DNA from: JBIOHJ01 sp044448905
Lineage (GTDB): Bacteria > Bacteroidota > Bacteroidia > AKYH767-A > OLB10
DNA length: 6,692 bases
Direction: 5' to 3'
Assembly: GCA_044448905.1 (NCBI GenBank)
Contig: JBIOHJ010000154.1
Coordinates: 1-6,692 of the forward strand
The notes under the pieces were generated by a model. The model was not told the DNA's origin. It ran no database searches and saw only the letters and a program-made list of their open reading frames with translations. Below, piece by piece: positions 5,252 to 6,692 of the stretch (position 1 is its first letter; each line of letters begins with the position of its first letter). The position numbers and the translations under genes are program-made.

Positions 5252-5336
5252 CCACGAAAAGTGCGAACCGTAATTTTTTTCAGCCTATGTGGCGTGAGCC
5301 TGTGCGAAAAGAAAAAATTACGGTTGGTTTTCGTGG
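5252..5336. repeat. Long inverted repeat, about 23 paired bases, 31-nt loop
   Basis: The left arm is CCACGAAAA (5252-5260), a 5-nt interruption, then AACCGTAATTTTTT (5266-5279). The right arm is AAAAAATTACGGTT (5312-5325), a 2-nt interruption, then TTTTCGTGG (5328-5336). Both blocks pair perfectly, with one asymmetric internal loop. The central 31-nt region contains further short complements (GCGCAGGCT at 5241-5249 to AGCCTGTGCG at 5297-5306). It has no coding content and looks like a miniature mobile-type element or structured RNA; neither is proven. Confidence 0.8.
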
Positions 5337-5350
5337 TGTGCTTTTCTTTG

Positions 5351-5383
5351 GTTCTTTCTTTTGCACAAGCAAAAGAAACGAAC
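5351..5383. repeat. Palindrome next to the pgk terminator
   Basis: GTTCTTTCTTTTGC (5351-5364) and GCAAAAGAAACGAAC (5369-5383) are inverted repeats with a single-base bulge and an ACAA loop. With the inverted repeat at 5252-5336 and the terminator it makes three hairpins in a row downstream of pgk. Similar CTTTTGC/GCAAAAG palindromes seem common between Bacteroidota genes and give rise to spurious small ORFs. Confidence 0.7.
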
Positions 5384-5421
5384 AAAAACAAAAACAAAAA
5401 ACCCCGCACATCCGCGGGGTT
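5380..5421 (-). terminator. Rho-independent terminator of pgk
   Basis: In the minus-strand transcript an 8-bp stem AACCCCGC/GCGGGGTT (5421-5414 and 5407-5400, 6-nt loop) is followed by a long U-rich tract with single G interruptions (5399-5381). It starts 30 nt after the pgk stop codon. Confidence 0.88.
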
Positions 5422-5451
5422 CCATTTTTTTCAATCCCTTAATCCTAAAAA

Positions 5452-6669
5452 TCACAGTTCAGTCACCGCCTTAATCCCCGGCAACTCCTTACCTTCAAAA
5501 TATTCCAGCAAAGCGCCACCGCCAGTCGAAACATAGCTCATTTGGTTTGCCATTTTAAACTGGTTAACAGCCGCAGCCGAATCACCACCGCCAATCAGCG
5601 AAAAAGCGCCTTTGCGCGTAGCATCGGCAATGGCTTGCGCAACACAAACCGTTCCGTCCGCAAACTTTGGCATTTCAAAAACTCCCATCGGTCCGTTCCA
5701 CAAAATAGTTTTCGATTGCCTGATAACTTCCGCGTATTCTTTACACGCTTCGGGTCCTATGTCCATTCCCATCCATCCGTCAGGAATTTTATCGCTCTTC
5801 ACAATTTGCGTGTTGGCATCCTTATCAAACTTATCACCTGCCACCGAATCAACGGGAAGATGCAGCTGCATACCTGTTAGCTTTGCTTTCTCAATAATTG
5901 TTTTTGCTAAATCCAATTTATCTTCTTCGCACAATGACGAGCCAATGTTTCCGCCCATCGCTTTAAAAAAAGTATAAGCCATTCCTCCGCCAATAATCAG
6001 GTGGTCAACTTTTTTCATCAGCTGTTCGATAATCAAAATTTTATCCGACACTTTCGCTCCGCCCATTATGGCGGTAAATGGTTTTTCGGCATGCTGCATT
6101 ATTTTCTCCGCGTTTTTTATTTCATCAGCCATCACATAGCCAAACATTTTTGCGTTGGGAAAAAACTTGGCTATAACGGCAGTGCTTGCATGTGCGCGGT
6201 GCGCAGTACCAAACGCATCATTCACATATACATCACCATGTTTCGATAATTTTTCAGCAAATGCTTCATCGCCTTTTTCTTCTCCTTTATAAAAGCGAAG
6301 ATTTTCCAGCAACAAAACTTCTCCTTGTTTTAATGATGATGAAATCTGAAAAGCTTTATCGCTGATGCAATCATCAGCAAACTTTATCTCAACATTCAAA
6401 AGCTCTGAAATTTTTTTAACAATATGCCTAAGCGAATGTTTTTCATAATCAACCGAACCATCTTCCTTTAATTTCTTCAACGGTCTTCCAAGATGGCTCA
6501 TCAGCACAACGGCTCCGCCATCCTTTAAAATTTTATTTATAGTAGGAACAGCAGCTCGTATGCGCGTATCATCCGTTACCGCAAAAGTTTTTTTATCTAA
6601 CGGAACATTAAAATCAACTCTCACCAATGCCCGTTTGCCCGAAAAATTAAAATCATCAATTGTTTTCAT
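5452..6669 (-). CDS. pgk: Phosphoglycerate kinase
   Basis: This complete 405-residue enzyme is close to the usual bacterial length of about 390-400. It catalyses the reversible transfer of phosphate from 1,3-bisphosphoglycerate to ADP, giving 3-phosphoglycerate and ATP, in glycolysis and gluconeogenesis in the cytoplasm. N-terminal domain, substrate side: RVDFNVP at 17-23, the basic-patch Arg in DTRI at about 36, SHLGRP at 58-63, LLENLRFYKGEE at 120-131 and DAFGTAHRAHAS at 151-162. C-terminal domain, nucleotide side: GGAKVSDKI at 203-211, GGGMAYTF at 227-234, WNGPMGVFE at 324-332 and the glycine-rich GGGDSAAA at 360-367. All expected motifs are intact. The start is the ATG before KTIDDFNF; only 23 nt of AT-rich leader lie in the window, so its promoter cannot be judged. 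It has its own terminator and looks like a single transcription unit at the 3' end. Confidence 0.98.
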   Translation of the reverse strand: MKTIDDFNFSGKRALVRVDFNVPLDKKTFAVTDDTRIRAAVPTINKILKDGGAVVLMSHLGRPLKKLKEDGSVDYEKHSLRHIVKKISELLNVEIKFADDCISDKAFQISSSLKQGEVLLLENLRFYKGEEKGDEAFAEKLSKHGDVYVNDAFGTAHRAHASTAVIAKFFPNAKMFGYVMADEIKNAEKIMQHAEKPFTAIMGGAKVSDKILIIEQLMKKVDHLIIGGGMAYTFFKAMGGNIGSSLCEEDKLDLAKTIIEKAKLTGMQLHLPVDSVAGDKFDKDANTQIVKSDKIPDGWMGMDIGPEACKEYAEVIRQSKTILWNGPMGVFEMPKFADGTVCVAQAIADATRKGAFSLIGGGDSAAAVNQFKMANQMSYVSTGGGALLEYFEGKELPGIKAVTEL

Positions 6670-6692
6670 ATAGGAATCAATTATTATATAGC

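Larger units (their letters stand above)
4819..5451. other. 633-bp gene-free interval between pgk and the 312-residue gene
   Basis: Both flanking genes are on the minus strand. From the pgk side the interval holds the pgk terminator, a short palindrome, a long inverted repeat, a heptamer tandem repeat, the 21-bp array, and the leader of the 312-residue gene with two small palindromes. No convincing coding sequence was found: the frames that are open here lack a good start and run through the terminator or antisense to pgk. Confidence 0.75.

Noticed and set aside
5209..5536. Small open frames on both strands (5209-5409 minus, 5239-5442 plus, 5261-5536 plus)
   Set aside because: They lie over the inverted repeats and the pgk terminator, or run antisense into pgk. 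The Phe/Lys-rich translations come from the T/A tracts of the hairpins.
5542..6249. Plus-strand frames opposite pgk
   Set aside because: The minus strand encodes a complete phosphoglycerate kinase with all family motifs; these frames are its complements.

Overview
The window looks like a chromosomal fragment of a Bacteroidota bacterium. Two genes end in type IX secretion (T9SS) type A C-terminal sorting domains. None of the five visible starts has a clear Shine-Dalgarno sequence. One promoter carries the TAnnTTTG -7 element typical of the phylum. The intergenic DNA is moderately AT-rich and full of short palindromes and tandem repeats. The genus cannot be told from this stretch; it appears to be an environmental lineage.

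Layout, left to right. (1) 1-335, plus: the 3' end of a secreted protein, with linker and T9SS sorting domain. (2) 336-525: an imperfect palindromic repeat ending in a T-run, acting as a likely terminator, then heptanucleotide repeats up to the next start codon. (3) 526-1842, plus: a DjlA-like membrane-anchored TerB/J-domain co-chaperone, then a CvpA-family membrane protein. The two are separated by 87 bp that is largely tandem heptamers. (4) 1843-1935: the junction between cvpA and the convergent minus-strand gene, holding a repeat copy into which a second palindrome appears to be inserted. (5) 1936-3684, minus: a secreted protein with seven DxDPG-type repeats (probably a seven-bladed beta-propeller) and a T9SS domain. 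(6) 3685-3879: its promoter on one side, and on the other the terminator and a second copy of the 1854-1950 repeat, both belonging to the next minus-strand gene. (7) 3880-4818, minus: a 312-residue protein I do not recognise, with no signal peptide, a mostly helical N-terminal part and a beta-rich C-terminal domain resembling carboxypeptidase-regulatory/Cna-B folds. (8) 4819-5451: a 633-bp gene-free stretch with a 5'-UTR hairpin, an 11-unit 21-bp tandem array, a long inverted repeat, a second palindrome and the pgk terminator. (9) 5452-6669, minus: complete phosphoglycerate kinase.

The genes do not form one pathway. djlA/cvpA may be co-transcribed envelope and proteostasis genes, pgk is core glycolysis, and the two T9SS cargo proteins are independent. 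The most unusual content is the non-coding DNA. Five tracts of 7-bp tandem repeats with unrelated sequences are present, two of them ending 3-4 nt before a start codon. A strict 21-bp (3 x 7) array lies at 4976-5206. A repeat family shared by two gene ends differs by a cleanly inserted palindrome. I found no defence system, CRISPR array, transposase, tRNA or rRNA.
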